Below are positions 49,976 to 62,470 of a stretch of DNA of 64,000 nucleotides, in pieces. Origin of the DNA: Karalla daura (taxonomy: Eukaryota; Chordata; Actinopteri; Chaetodontiformes; Leiognathidae); contig CM055192.1 of NCBI GenBank assembly GCA_029224185.1, forward strand, positions 16,078,239 through 16,142,238. The letters are read 5' to 3'. Numbering within the stretch: position 1 is the stretch's first letter; every line of letters begins with the position of its first letter. The notes below the pieces were generated by a model that saw only the letters and a program-made list of their open reading frames with translations, was not told the origin of the DNA and did not search any database. The position numbers and the translations under genes are program-made.

Positions 49976-50602
49976 GTGTGTGTGTGTGTGTGTGTGTTTG
50001 CGTGTGTTTGTGTGTCCGTGTGCAGGCTGATGTGCAGCTCGAGGATTGATTTAAATGGAATCATTGACCTACTGTACTCTCTAATCACACTGGGCATATC
50101 CCGTCCTGATGGGGGCTTCTCCCTCCTGACTGGCCGGCGAAATCCTCTCCTCGGGGAGCAGCCTATTAGCAGCCAGTTAATTTCTGATAAGCCAATGGAA
50201 TTTTTGCGTGGCCCCCGTGCCCTTTTATCCCACCTTACGTGCACTTTCTCACTCGACTGAAAGTAAAAAGATTGACGGGGCGAGATGTGTGTAGGTTCGG
50301 AGCATTTTTACACTGTTTGTGTGCGTGTAAATGGATATTTTCGATGTCGGTGCAGGTGTGTGTATGTATGTGTGTGTGTGTGTGTGTGGGGGGATCCTTA
50401 TGCGCTTATTTATGTATGTATATGGATGTATGTGCGATTGTGAATGTGTCTTTGTGACCCCTGCTTTGACCTTTTTTCCTAGTCACTGCTTGGGTCTTAA
50501 ATTATTCATGTGTATGTGTGTGTGTGTGTGTGTGTACTGCATTGTGCATGTGTGCCTTCAGTTGTATGTGTGCGTGCGTGCGTGTGCGTGTGTGTGTGTG
50601 TG
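49976..50602 (+). repeat. Cluster of (TG)n microsatellites in ebf2 intron 6
   Basis: TG runs lie at about 49976-50013, 50352-50390, 50514-50535 and 50569-50602. Others in the same intron are at about 60299-60318 and 62079-62104. Confidence 0.9.
50035..50235. promoter_or_regulatory. Candidate conserved regulatory block in ebf2 intron 6
   Basis: About 200 bases of balanced, non-repetitive sequence sit between TG arrays, with short motifs such as GATTGATTTAAATGG, CTAATCACACTGGGC, GCCAGTTAATTTCTGATAAG and CCAATGG. Composition contrasts sharply with the simple-sequence surroundings. Function is inference. Confidence 0.3.
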
Positions 50603-50934
50603 GAGACGGCCTGTTTCTGTGGCTCCAGTAATCAGCCTCCTGCTCCCAGCCCCAACACCTGTTCTCCAATTAACATGCAGCGTGCTGGGGCCCTCTCGCT
50701 ATTGCCCAGCCACTGCTTTCTACCCTTTTTCTCCCTCTTCTCATCTTTTTTCTCTCTCGCTCCCTGCCCCATGCTCCCTCCTCTCCACCTCTTTTCTCCG
50801 CTCATGCACTCCCCTCTCGCCCCTACTGTGCGCTTACTCCTTCGCTCCCCATCGCTTAATTCCCCCGCTCCTTTCCTTTTTCCCCCATCACGTAAGCATC
50901 TCCTCCACCTCCACCACCCCTCCCTCCTTCCCTT

Positions 50935-51030
50935 TAGCCTGTCTAATTTTGCCATAATTAGGCGGTGTCATTAGGACACCTACCCAAGCACAAGGGAGTT
51001 TGCAATTCCCCAAACAGCCCAAACCCCCTC
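50935..51030. promoter_or_regulatory. Candidate homeodomain-site cluster in ebf2 intron 6
   Basis: CTAATTTTGCCATAATTAGG and GTGTCATTAGGACACC hold three TAAT/ATTA cores within about 40 bases, next to a CAATTCCCC motif. The block is flanked by pyrimidine-rich low-complexity sequence. Function is inference. Confidence 0.25.
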
Positions 51031-54000
51031 TTTTCTAATCTCCTTTCCATATTGTTTCAGTTTTCTCCCCCCTCCTTCTCCTGCTGCTGCTGCAGCCCTC
51101 CACCCCCACCCCACCTCCTCTTCTCCCTAATCCTGATTTGAGTGAAAGGAGAGAGAGGGAGATCACAGCTGATCCATAGAGAGGGGTGAAGGGATAGAGG
51201 GTGGAGGGAGTGAGGGATGAGGAGGGCAAGGGCAGTCGTTGACAAAGAGATGACTCTTAAATCGTCTATGGGAGAGAATTATCTAACGACACACTGCCTG
51301 CTGTGTCTAATAGTTTTGAAATTATCTCATCTTAACATTGGTGAACTGTTTCACTCTCGGGCCTGACGTGACTCTGCTGTTCGGAGAGTGTCTTATCTCT
51401 GACTGATGGACTGGCTTGTTCGCTGATTGGTTAGATGATTGATCGGCAGAAAGATGGATTGATTCCTCTGGGCATCATCACCATAAATCTTCACTAACTC
51501 TTTACAGTCATGCAGTCAGTGTCTCTGATACTTTTAGAGTAAATATTATTTTCGGATTTTAGTCTTCTGTGAGGTTGTTTGGTTAACTCTAACCAAAAAT
51601 CTGAGAAAAACGAGAATATGTTTATTTTCTCTCCTCTTTAGGTCTGAGTTTAAATAAGTTAGACATCTCAATATAATCAAGTTAAAAACAGCTTTCCTTG
51701 CAATTTTGATATTTTCACCCCTCTTTGTTCGTTGTTCTTGCACTCCGTCCAGGTCATCTCCTCTGAGAAGTTCTCAGTATTAACTCGGGCAGATCTGTTA
51801 ATGGCCGGATTATTGCCATGCTGACCTCTGACCTGGGAGAAACTATATTGGTTCTGGGCCAAAGCTGGCCCCTGTATTTATGAGTGAACCACGGGGTTTA
51901 CAATGGAGACAAGCAGATGTCAGTATTAGTATTAGACGGCGTGGTTCGGACGGGAGGGGTCGGGGCTCAGGGTGAGCGGGCGCCTTTATATTTGGCTAAG
52001 AAGCTGAGATCAATAGCCGGTCATAGCAGGCGTGTGTGTGGAGGGATCCATGGAAAGGCAGAAGCGTTGTGAGGTGATGGTGGAGGGGTTGATCAATGGC
52101 ATGCACTATCTCACTAATTGATCGTGTTTCCAAGAGGGGTCTTTTTTTTTTTTAACAAGCCTGCGCTCAGAGAAAAGAAGAATAATCAATAAGAATTTTC
52201 CAATCTTGTCAATAAGGCTCTTCCCTCCCCTAGATTCAAAACGAGCTCCCAGAAACTCACGCATACCAGGCTTTGATTTTGCAACGTTCACCTTAAAAAA
52301 CAAAACAAACGCTCCACCTGGAGTCCTCCAGCTTCTGTATGGAGCCTCTGTGTTTTCTCTACCTGTGAAGAAGATAAAGTTTATTATGTTACTATTTGAA
52401 CAGTGATTTTTTTGTCCAGAGCGATCACTTGACTTCCGATGCTTGGCTCCAAGAGGAATCCATTACTCTTAATCTTAGCTTGTGGGCTGTATTGATCTGT
52501 GTGTAGTCTTGGTCCTAGTTACGTGGATGTACCTCAGCATTGTTTTCAACTGGTCAGTGCAATTTTTTTTTCTTAGTCTCAATCAATTTGTAATAGATAG
52601 CTTTAGATTAAGCTTGATTACGAAATCCTCCAGTTCAGTGTCTATAATTGCAGTCATTTACTGTTAATTCCATGCGCCGAATCTAATCCTCAAACCTATT
52701 TTTCCAGCGAAAACATATTCTAGTATGTAAACAGGAAGGCCCCCCCCCCCACGCAAACAGCCACAGCGCAGTAAAACTGCAAAAGAGTTTTTACAGTTCT
52801 TTACAGATTAACACTGTCTGGACAGTGTGACAATAAACTATTCAGATATCATTTGTTGCTGTATGTAAATGTCTGGTCTCAGCCAGAGCGGTGTCTGAGA
52901 GAGGCAGTCTGACCATCTGTCGGTTCGTCCACCTGCTCGTGCCTGCCCGTCTCAAACTGATTTTAAAGCACAGCAGAACATGAGGACACGGGCTGTTTCT
53001 CTCTCTTCCTCCGAGTTCCTTCTTTTTGCAGCCGTCTGCCTTGATAGTTTCTCCTCGTACTGTTCATGGTGGGGAACGCCGGCCGCCTCATTCTTCAGCG
53101 TCAACCAAAAAAGAAAATAGAAGCTGCAAGTCTTTGGGAAAAGAACATTAAACTATCAGCCAAAGAATAAATGCAGTAACATTTGTTGGACTGTGTCAAG
53201 GGTCGAATTCTTCCCCGCTCCCAGATGCATACTCATGCACTGCCGCCAAGTCGCCCTGTTAGGTCATCATATATACACTTGAGAGTTTTATGTGTGAGAC
53301 AACAATGTCATTTTAGGAGATTGTTTCTCATACTCCCAGTATAAGATTTTCCTCTTACCGCAGAGTGGGACTCACACTGCAGCTTTCTTTGTTGATACTG
53401 GCAAGTCGTACCTGCACTGCCATCACCTTTTCTCCTACATTTTCTTAAAGGTGGCTCCATCTAAAAGCCTTTAAAGAGGCGAAAATCCTGAGGGGCAGCT
53501 GTGTGATCGGTGTGAACCGCCCCTTCTTCCAAGATTTAATGAAAATCCTGTGAAATGGATTAGTTTGACATATTTTACTCTGAAGCAGGATGTTGGGGTG
53601 GGACAAATCATCATTAAAAGGGACTTTCTGAGAGGCTGCAAAATGGTCTCTGACAATAACCGCCGAGGATCACTTTCCTCCTACAACATCCAAAGGATGT
53701 GGCTGCTCATTTTCCTTTAATCCCAGTTGTTTCAGTTCCCCTACAGCCTTTGACTCTACTGTGTAGAATATAGACACCTTTCTATGTTGGATATGTTTGT
53801 TTCGCTTGGTCATAAGAGAAAATGACAACCTTTCATGAAAGCATGTAACAGTGCGACCAATCTATACAGCATGAGGGTGCGGGCATCTCCTCCCTTAATG
53901 GCAAAATGGTCAAAAAGCTTCACCCTTGTTAACCTGCCATCCCCCCTGTGCATCCCTTCGAACAGCACACACAGACCTGGGGCAGAGGAACTGTTTAATT

Positions 54001-57000
54001 GAACATGTTAGTCTTCTCTACCCGACTCATTAATCCTTTATCTTGACTGAGGTTTGTTGGAATCCATGGCCCCGGTCCCGGCTCTGAAATATCAGTAGCC
54101 TAACTGTGTATCGATAAATCCATGACGCTGTCTGTGGTGCTGAAGCAGCAGACGGATTTGTAATTGTGCCTTCCTCATACAGTCCCAGCCTCCGTAACAC
54201 CCCCAAAATGTGTACACTGAATACTCAAATCTATATGCTCTATTGGATAGCGTCACCATTATGATTAGTGAGGAGTAGCAAGAGAAAGACGATCATAGAT
54301 GTGGACACACCCTTTCACTGTGCCACCTACATATTTTAGGTGACTGGTACAGTTAAAGTAATCCATCCTCCAACAATGTTCTTTGGGCTACCTATACACA
54401 ATGGTTGCTCATTTATATTGTAGCAATAGCCCTCCATAGTATAAATGGGATGACCGAACAGATGATGACCGGCTTGCAGAAGTTCATGGAAACCTGTGTT
54501 GATATAATTGTTTGGAGAGTTCTCATGAGCACTTTCTCTATAGGTGACTGAGTCCTTACTGATGCTTTGCAACACTTCATGATATTACAGCAATACAAGT
54601 CCAGTGGGTTTGGTCAGAGAGTCACGTTACTTCCTAGGAAGTTTCACCACTAGTTTAGCGTTACTGAAGCGTCAAAGCCATTGGGGCACTCGGTTGAACA
54701 TACAACCTCTATGCATCGATTGAAGCCAGTGTAAGCACCAGTGAACACAGCCTCGCCGTTGTTAGCATTCACTCCACGGACTGGTCGGGTCATAGCGTCG
54801 GATCGCGCTCGCACTTAGCACATCTCCCCGTGTTATAAATATGCATAAATTACCTGTCTGTCACACATGCGTACACGGAGACGGAGTCAGACACGCTGGT
54901 CCCTTCAGTCTGCTGTCACGGGGCTCTCCCTGGTGGGCTGGTACTGTCCAGTCCCTCCAGACCCCCTGTCAGCCAGCCCCTCAGGCTGGGGCCCAAGCAG
55001 CGTGGCGACAGGGCCCTGAGGCTCCAGTGCACACCGCCTCACACAGCCGAGCGGCACACCGGCTGGACCACTGAGCAGCTGGCACAGAACCGTGGTGGGG
55101 ATGGCTCCTCCCTTGGGGCGATGCGAGGTGGGGAATGACACAAAGACAGACAGGGAGAGACAACGCAACGTCCAGAATATCAAATTTCCTGACAGGCTTC
55201 AAACAGCGAGAGCCTGGCTTCAGAGTTGGACCGGTGAAAATGAGTTCACGGACCTTCTGAGGCGCTTCCACGATGCGGTCTCATGTGAACCGAGAAGATC
55301 CCTGACTCCAGTGTGCACAGGAAGAGCATAATGAGTGGCGGGTTATGAGCCGAGTTTGTGTTTGGTCACCTTTGCTCCGCTTCGGCCAGTGTTGGCTGTT
55401 GTGGCTTGACCCCTGACACGAGAAGTAGGCCCGGTTTGTTTTCTTTGAGAGAGCCTACAGAGGGGGCAGTCGGAAACAGAGAGCAGCACAGAAATGTTTT
55501 GACAGGAAATGGGAATGGACTACCATTGGGCTAATGTGGAGAAACAGCAGGGGGACTTTTTGAGTGGGTGGGATGCAGAGAGGACAGAGAGCAGAGAGGT
55601 GGGGGGGGGGGCGGATTAGAAGTTTTGAGTTGCAGCTCAATAGCATCCTGAAAAGCCTCGCTCTCCCAGAGTAGCTGGGGCAAACCCCACCATTTGTCTG
55701 GCCACTAATAGGGTTCACCTTTGGTTGAGCAGTGTAGAGATTAAGTAGGGGCACTCAGGGGATCAGAAGGGCCCAGATTAGTGTGATTTAGAGGTACTTC
55801 ACATGGCAAGCAAGTGAACGCTGCGCGGCAGTGTGCGTGTGCTGCTTTGAATTTGATTGTCTGCAGGTTTATTTTTCATGTGAAATTCCTGCATTTGCCA
55901 TTTATTTTGTAAGGGGATCTTGTATCAGGATAATCAGGATCTTGTATGTGTGTGGGTGTGGAGTCAGAGGCCAGTTAGCAGTGGTATTTAGGAACAAGAG
56001 CTGTTTTCTTTGGCTGGATGTAACTGCTGTGGGTGGAGCTGTGCGTGTGTGTGTGAGTGTGTGAATGAGGTTCGGTTGTCCACCTCAGTTGAGGTCTTAA
56101 ATTTCACTAATGACTTAACAATGCCCCCTGGTGCTGGGCCGGCCCCGCCAGCCACCTTGTTTGTTTGTTTGTCTCTTTATCTGGACGGACTGTATTTCTC
56201 TCCGGAGTTAGATTTCTCAAGAAAATCTCCACCCTTTCTCTTTTTGAAAACATTTCCTAACACTAATATTTACACATCTGCAGTATTTCTAAAATAGAAT
56301 TTGATTAAGTATCTTTATTGGCTTGTCCTCCAGGCAATAGTTATTCCTCCTGTGGGACGCGGAGATTGCGGAGACACAGTTTTCATACAATGAAACTGAT
56401 AACAATGCTGGCGCGTTAATAACACCGTGGAAAAAGAAGAACGCGGCATGGGGCGCGGGACAGACTTTTGCACTTTGGTCTATAAAGTTAAAGCTGCGAT
56501 CATCGCTGGCTCTTTTGTGTTTTTCTGGCTGAAGCACTGACGCAACAGATGTTGTGTTTTCCTCATCACGGAGGAAGAATAAAAGTTAAAAAAAAAGAGA
56601 AGAAAACAACAGGAACAGCAATTTAACATTTGCAGTGTTGCTACAATGTATTGGATTTATGCATAAGTGTGTGTGCATGCATGCATGCTTTCATATGTGT
56701 GTGTGTGTGTGTGTAATAGTCCTGATGAATCTGTCAGGGCTGAGGGCAGGGGGTGATGTGACTGCTGACAGGCTCCCAGCAGGCCTGCTGAGAGCCCCAA
56801 CAGTCTGCGTGCCCTCCCTGCAGCCCCCCCATCACCCGGCTCCCCTTCTCCTCTCGCGGTCCTCGGCTCCACACATTTGCTGTGTATTAGCCACGGACAG
56901 TAAATTGCAGCACCTTGGACCTCTGAGTGATTCCATTCCCATCTCTTCACACGTTCCTCTTCTCCCCCTGCAGCACCATTATCCAGCTCACCTTCTCCTC

Positions 57001-57328
57001 GGCTGCCTATCTCCCTCCTTCTCTCTCATTTTGATCTGTTTTCCTCCCTCTGTCTGTCATATTCGTCCTGGCTCCTCGACTCCCTCAACCCTGTCAGATT
57101 TCTCTCCCCTTTCTGTCTTTCTCTCACTTCTGTTATACTTCTCGTCCTCCGTTCTTCTATTGTGTCACGCTACACAGCGCTGCCTCCCTTTCACATCCCC
57201 TCCGCTCCCCCTTTACTTTCTTACAAGCAGGTCCCTGTTGTCTAAGCTTCACAGGTTTCTCAGCTACTTCTCTCTCCCTCTCTCGTCCTCCTTCCTATCC
57301 CTCGCTCCCATCCCCTCCCCCCTCTTTG

Positions 57329-57346
57329 CCCCCCCCCCCCCCCCCC
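57329..57346 (+). repeat. Homopolymer C tract in a long pyrimidine-rich region
   Basis: An 18-base C run inside about 450 bases of CT-rich sequence (56940-57380). Such tracts can form triplexes and often cause assembly or base-call errors. Confidence 0.85.
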
Positions 57347-59474
57347 TTCCCTCTCTTTCTGGAAACAGATGTTGTTTGTCAGATCTTATCATTACTGGCT
57401 AATTAAGAAGACATCTCTTCTCCTTCTGTTGTTGCTTCTCTTTCCTCTGCTCTCCTCTCCCTCGTAGTGGCATCCATCCCAGACTCATTGTTCCTCACTG
57501 ACGAAGGTTCGGGTCACGCTTTGATATGTACATGTTATTGGTAAATCTGATTAGTGGCTGATTGATTGAAAGGGTATCGACAAAGGAAGATTAGTGTTGG
57601 TGTGTTGCGGACGACCTTCTGGTATGCTTGAAACCTATTCGGCTGTAGCTGCTCCGTGTCTTCATGTGACAGTTGAGAGTATATTTTGAATCCTTGTCCC
57701 CCAGGACGCACCGAGCATGCTGGGAGAGGTGAGGCCACTGTTGGGACTTCTATTCCCTGTCCTGGTTGTGAATTCATGTTCTCTAGACTCTGAATATCTC
57801 TCCATATCCATCTACTTGGCAGGCTGACCACAGTCCCATGTGGCCAAGCTTTGAATGCAATCTATGCTTTTCGCTAAGCTTGGGAGACTGAAACATTAAT
57901 TCACTTTAATTTGTCGAAATGCACATTTAGCAGCCGGCGAGAGGCAATCCAGTAAAACACTTAAGCACCCTGGAGAAACCTCGTTGAAACACTCGAGTGC
58001 CTCTTGTGTACCCTTCCCATCATCCCGCTTTTCCCCGCTTTTCCTCACAGCTCCACCGCGCCTCAGTCTCTTTTGCGGTGGCGAGCCCGGGGGTTTTACG
58101 ACGCTACCAAGCTCTATAAATCAGCACTACTGGTTTAAATGTTTGGCTTTGTCACAGTTCTCAAGTTTAGAGGCGGGGTGGGCCCGGCGCTGAGGTTGCA
58201 GGGGTGAAACCAGCCTGGGAGGCAGCAGAGAAGAGGCCAAGAGGGGCACAGCCAGTCCACCGGGCAAACGTGTAAAGAGCCGAGCGTCTCCATGTGCTCA
58301 GTGTCTGCCTGAGAGCTCCTCAGTTTACTCACAGACTCGCTTTCTGAATTCTAGTTTACTGATGATAAAGCTCCATTAAATCTTACATTGAAGTAAACTA
58401 TTACATATGTGGTCACATACACAAGCTGCCAGAGAAGAACTTTGCCCATACTGAGTAACGTTGAAAACGATGCAAACTATTTTACAAAAAAGAAAAACTG
58501 TAATTATTTGATCAAAGAACTGTGAGTCTTATCTGTAAAAACCATTAGTAGCTTTACAGCGGTGACACTCAGCTAAACAGTACCAGTAAATCTCAAGGTG
58601 TGAAACTAGTGGTGTAAAGATACTAAGTATATTTTCTAAAACACTACAATTTTTGACATTTACGGCTACCTATTTCACAGAGCAATTTTCTGTTTTCTCT
58701 TTCCTTGTTTTTACTGTACACATAAGTCATTCTATATAAGTTTCACCCAAAACACAATATCATATCACAGAATTGAAAAATGAAGTGCAATACAAAAGAC
58801 ATCATATAAAGATATAACTATATAGATAGCTAAATAGATTAATCTAAGTGAGACTTTGAATTAAGGACAGTGCTTGTAATGGATCATAGTTATGATTGTA
58901 TCGACTTGAATTAAAGACGTGAACCTTTCACTTTGCTGTTGTGAGGTGATTGTCAGCACGTCGGCCCAGATGTTTCAAGTCTCCTTCCTCATCCAGGCTT
59001 AGTTCTGATGTCAGTGACAGACTATTAGGTGTCAGGCTGATGTTCCCGGTTAATAGTCAGACGGATAACAAGCAAACAGGCCTCCATGGAGACGCTTCGA
59101 CTGTGCGATGTTTGCAGGAAAAGGCGAGCGGAGCCCATGCCACAGATATCCTTGTGTGTTTTTAGGAGGAGGAGGGGAGCCTGGACCGGGAGGCTGGTGT
59201 GAAAGGTCCTGTGGTGGTATGCGACAAAGGGGGTATCAGTTCGTGGAGGGTTCTCTGTGCCCCATTAGCAGTGTCAAAGTTCATGTGCCCCGGGTGTTAA
59301 CCCTGGTGACCAGTCTAGCTTCCAGTCTGCCAGGGGACCCGGGTCCAGGGGTATTTATTACTGAACCCCCCCCCCCCGCCCCACCCCAACTCCCCGCTTC
59401 ACCACACCGCTCCATCCCCCAAACACAGCTCTCCCCATGGAGGAAAACAAAACACCTCCATCCCTCCCCCCCAG

Positions 59475-59665
59475 CCGTTCCTCAGCCCGGGTACATGTAC
59501 TAATTGGATGCATATCCATACACTGATGCATGACGACCCATCTGTAGATTTATGCCTTGAAGAGAAATATTCGTAGGTCAACACTCGTTTATCCAAATCG
59601 TACTGCGTTGCCATGAGCTGCGGCACTTTTTCTGGCCCCCATTACCTGCATGTTTTATTAAAAAT
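59475..59665. promoter_or_regulatory. Candidate conserved regulatory block in ebf2 intron 6
   Basis: Balanced unique sequence with TACTAATTGGATGCATATCC, ATGCATGACGACCCATC, TTTATGCCTTGAAG and TTTTATTAAAAATCAGC. Both POU-like (ATGCATAT) and homeodomain-like (TAATTGG) motifs are present. Flanked upstream by C-rich and downstream by TG-rich repeats. Function is inference. Confidence 0.3.
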
Positions 59666-60090
59666 CAGCTTGCACGTACAAACATACAATGACTGTTTTT
59701 TTTCTCAGCGTTTGTCTTTGAGGCATCGTTTTTGCTAATGTGTATAATTTTGCATGATTGATTGTGCACACATGGCTGCCTGCAACTCAGTATTTGTCTT
59801 TGTGTATTTCTCCGTGAAGTCAGGCATGTACAAGTGTGTATGTGTGTGTGTGTGTGGTTGTGTGTGACTTGTGCGGCCAGTGTGTGACATATGCATGCAT
59901 ACGTGCGTGCATCTGGGCCTGCTGCATGAGTTAGTGCTCTCAGTGTGTGAGTGTGGCAGAGGAAGGCCCTCAGCATGTCAGTATGTTTTAATGCTTCACA
60001 TCTGGTTTCCTAATTTTCCTCCCTCCCTCCCTGCCCTCCCCTCAGCTCCCCTCCACCGCCATGTCAGGACACTGTTTTGTTTTTTCAGGA

Positions 60091-60145
60091 TGGGGGATGG
60101 AGGGGTGGGGTGGGGTGGGGTGAAGGCGTGTGGGGGGGGGGGGGT
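60091..60145 (+). repeat. G-run array with quadruplex potential
   Basis: Successive G runs of 5, 4, 4, 4 and 4 are separated by one to four bases, followed after a short gap by a run of about 13 G. Confidence 0.75.
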
Positions 60146-61784
60146 CTGAGATGAGGGTGATGGAGGGGATGTCCGATGAGTGATGGCCCTGTATACAGGA
60201 CATTCTCCATCTCTTCCTCTGACTTTGCTTTTTGTGGGCTCTGTCTTTCTGCTCCTCTATGGCTCTCCCTCTCTCATCATTAACTATTCGGTATTATGGT
60301 GTGTGTGTGTGTGTGTGTGGGGTGGGGGGGGATAAGAAGCTTTTTTTTTCTGTCTCCACCTCTCTGTCCGCAATCCCCTTCTCTTCTTTGCCTGTGTCTG
60401 AGCAGCAGAATGGCATCCATGTCCGCCAAACTAAAATTATGACAATATCCTCCTCCTCATTCTTTTGCTTAAATTTTCCCCTCCCGTATTTTTTTTTGTA
60501 CGGAGGCATAAATTTGTCATCTTTGGGAGCCGTAACCCAAAATTGGAAAGCAGCGAGCAAATCCAGACACAGAGGCGGGTGGAGAAAGTTTTCTAGCCGT
60601 GCGGCTGCTAACTTAACTGAGGCTTTTTGCATCACACGCTTCGAGAGCGTCCGCTGCCAGTAAACCTGCCTTTACACTGAGCACAGAGGGCGATGTGTTT
60701 TATGTCTATGTGCAAAGGCAGTTTGTGTCAACAGTGATTAGTGCTGATGAATGCCTATGAAAATTTTTGTTGGGGGTCCTGCGCTGCTTAGGTGCTCGGT
60801 GCATGATTAGGGCCATATGTAAAGCATCGTGGGTAACACTTATGCGTAACAGCTGCCCCAGAGGTCCGGGAAACGGGAAGTTGACGGGTCCACGCAGAGG
60901 AGTGAAATATTTACAAATTCTGCATGTCTGCTGTTGCGGTAGCGTCATGACTTGCTGAGCGGCCACCGGAGCGGTTTTAGCTGAGCAAGTTGTCACCGTT
61001 GCGATGGCCGCCTCATGCTGCGAGGCCTGTGTTTAGTCTTGGGAACTGGAGCAGATGCAGACAAAGGGGATTGTGGGATGGAGATGCAGAAGTGAAGACA
61101 GAAAAGAGAAAAAACAGACTCCCTGTGGTGCCACAGTGGAAAATGATCCCGGGGTTTAGGACTCGGGTCTATGTTTTGTTTGTGTTTCCTGTTTTAAGTG
61201 TGTCTGTGGAGGGTAGATGCTGCGCAAGATAAAACTCAGCTTCCATCGCTGGCCACAGTAAACTCTGTGAAATTCAATTACTTTTTAACTTTGTCATTAG
61301 TGTGGAACCACAAAAATCGCAAGGAGTTTATCACATTTTGGTGTCATATTTGTTATCTTAAACCACAGGACAATAGTCTGCAGTCGAAGGACAATTGTTT
61401 GTGCTCAGCTTGTTAGGAATTTAATATGCCATTATTACTCGGGATTGATATGTATGACAATTTAAAAGTTGGAAACATTTTTAGCCTTAGGTCTGTTTTC
61501 ACTAAGAGTGTTTCAAACAGAGTCACCATTTACAGAATATACTGTAAATGTAAAGAACAAGGCACACATTAAATATAAATACAGTTGTACAGAGTTCTTT
61601 GAAAATAGCCCTCTCTGCAATTTCCTTGTGACATGAGGATCACCTCCAGTTCTTTGCATGTTCTACTCATCTCTTCCCTCTGGATGGGGAGGTGTGTGGG
61701 TGTATTACATTACCAAAACAAAAACAAACAACAGCAATATTAAACTTTTGCAACCACAATAGAGGAGGGGATAAAAAACAGAGG

Positions 61785-61985
61785 GTCCTCGACTTCTTAT
61801 TAATTATGCAAGATTAGTCTAATTATAATTCAGCAAATGAATGTGTGGCAGAAGGTGCGAGGCGACGGGGCTGGGAGATTTGCATGTTAAGTGGGCAGGG
61901 GGAAGCGGCTAATGCATGCTAATATATGCGTCAATGTCTCGCTTTAATTTCAGCATTTGCAGCTGTGTGCGTCCGAACTGAGGGG
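61785..61985. promoter_or_regulatory. Candidate regulatory block with octamer and homeodomain motifs
   Basis: The block contains TTATTAATTATGCAAG, TCTAATTATAATTCAGC, the octamer-like GATTTGCATG and GCTAATGCATGCTAATATAT, all within 200 bases of otherwise unique sequence in ebf2 intron 6. Function is inference. Confidence 0.3.
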
Positions 61986-62214
61986 GGTGAAAAGTTGACT
62001 CAATGGGTTTTTGGGAGGGGGGCAAAGGTGGGGGTGTCTGTGTATTAGAGTGTGCATGCATGCATGTGAATGTGCGTTTCTGTGTGTGTGTGTGTGTGTG
62101 TGTGAGGCATCTGGTGTCATACAAACAGGGAATGATGAGAAGAAGTCAACAAACAAGGTCAAGAACCCTCAGAAAGTGCACAAAGCCGGAGATGGATGGA
62201 GACAACCTCTCAAT

Positions 62215-62470
62215 TAGGGTTGCGATTTAGCTATCTGAGGCATCGCCGCAACTTTTATCGTGTCAGTCAGTCAAATGAATGATGACTGCCGGTAAGATGA
62301 ACATTAAGCGGCCGCTAAGCGAGTGACAAGGAAACGATTGCGGCTCGACCACAGAAAGACCATGAACATGGGCATTAAAACCAAAAATGTGCTCCCGGTG
62401 CTGATTTATCTCCTTATAACCGACCAATATAGCCTTTAAATATGAGCCATAATGTAAGAATCATTGCCCG
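62215..62470. promoter_or_regulatory. Candidate conserved regulatory block in ebf2 intron 6
   Basis: About 250 bases of balanced unique sequence with CAAATGAATGATGACTGCCG, AACATTAAGCGGCC, GAAACGATTGCGGC, GGGCATTAAAACC and TGATTTATCTCC. No coding potential, no simple repeat. Function is inference. Confidence 0.3.

Noticed and set aside
50331..50974. Two overlapping plus frames of 208 and 154 aa
   Set aside because: They translate TG arrays (Cys-Val) and CT-rich tracts (Ser-Leu-Pro). Composition is artefactual.
54841..55331. Overlapping frames in the GC-rich patch of ebf2 intron 6
   Set aside because: Several phases are open on both strands, with no recognisable protein, and the expected ebf2 exon 7 sequence is absent.
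56635..57402. 255-aa plus frame
   Set aside because: Mostly CT-rich simple sequence in ebf2 intron 6. Overlapping open phases show the lack of stops comes from composition.
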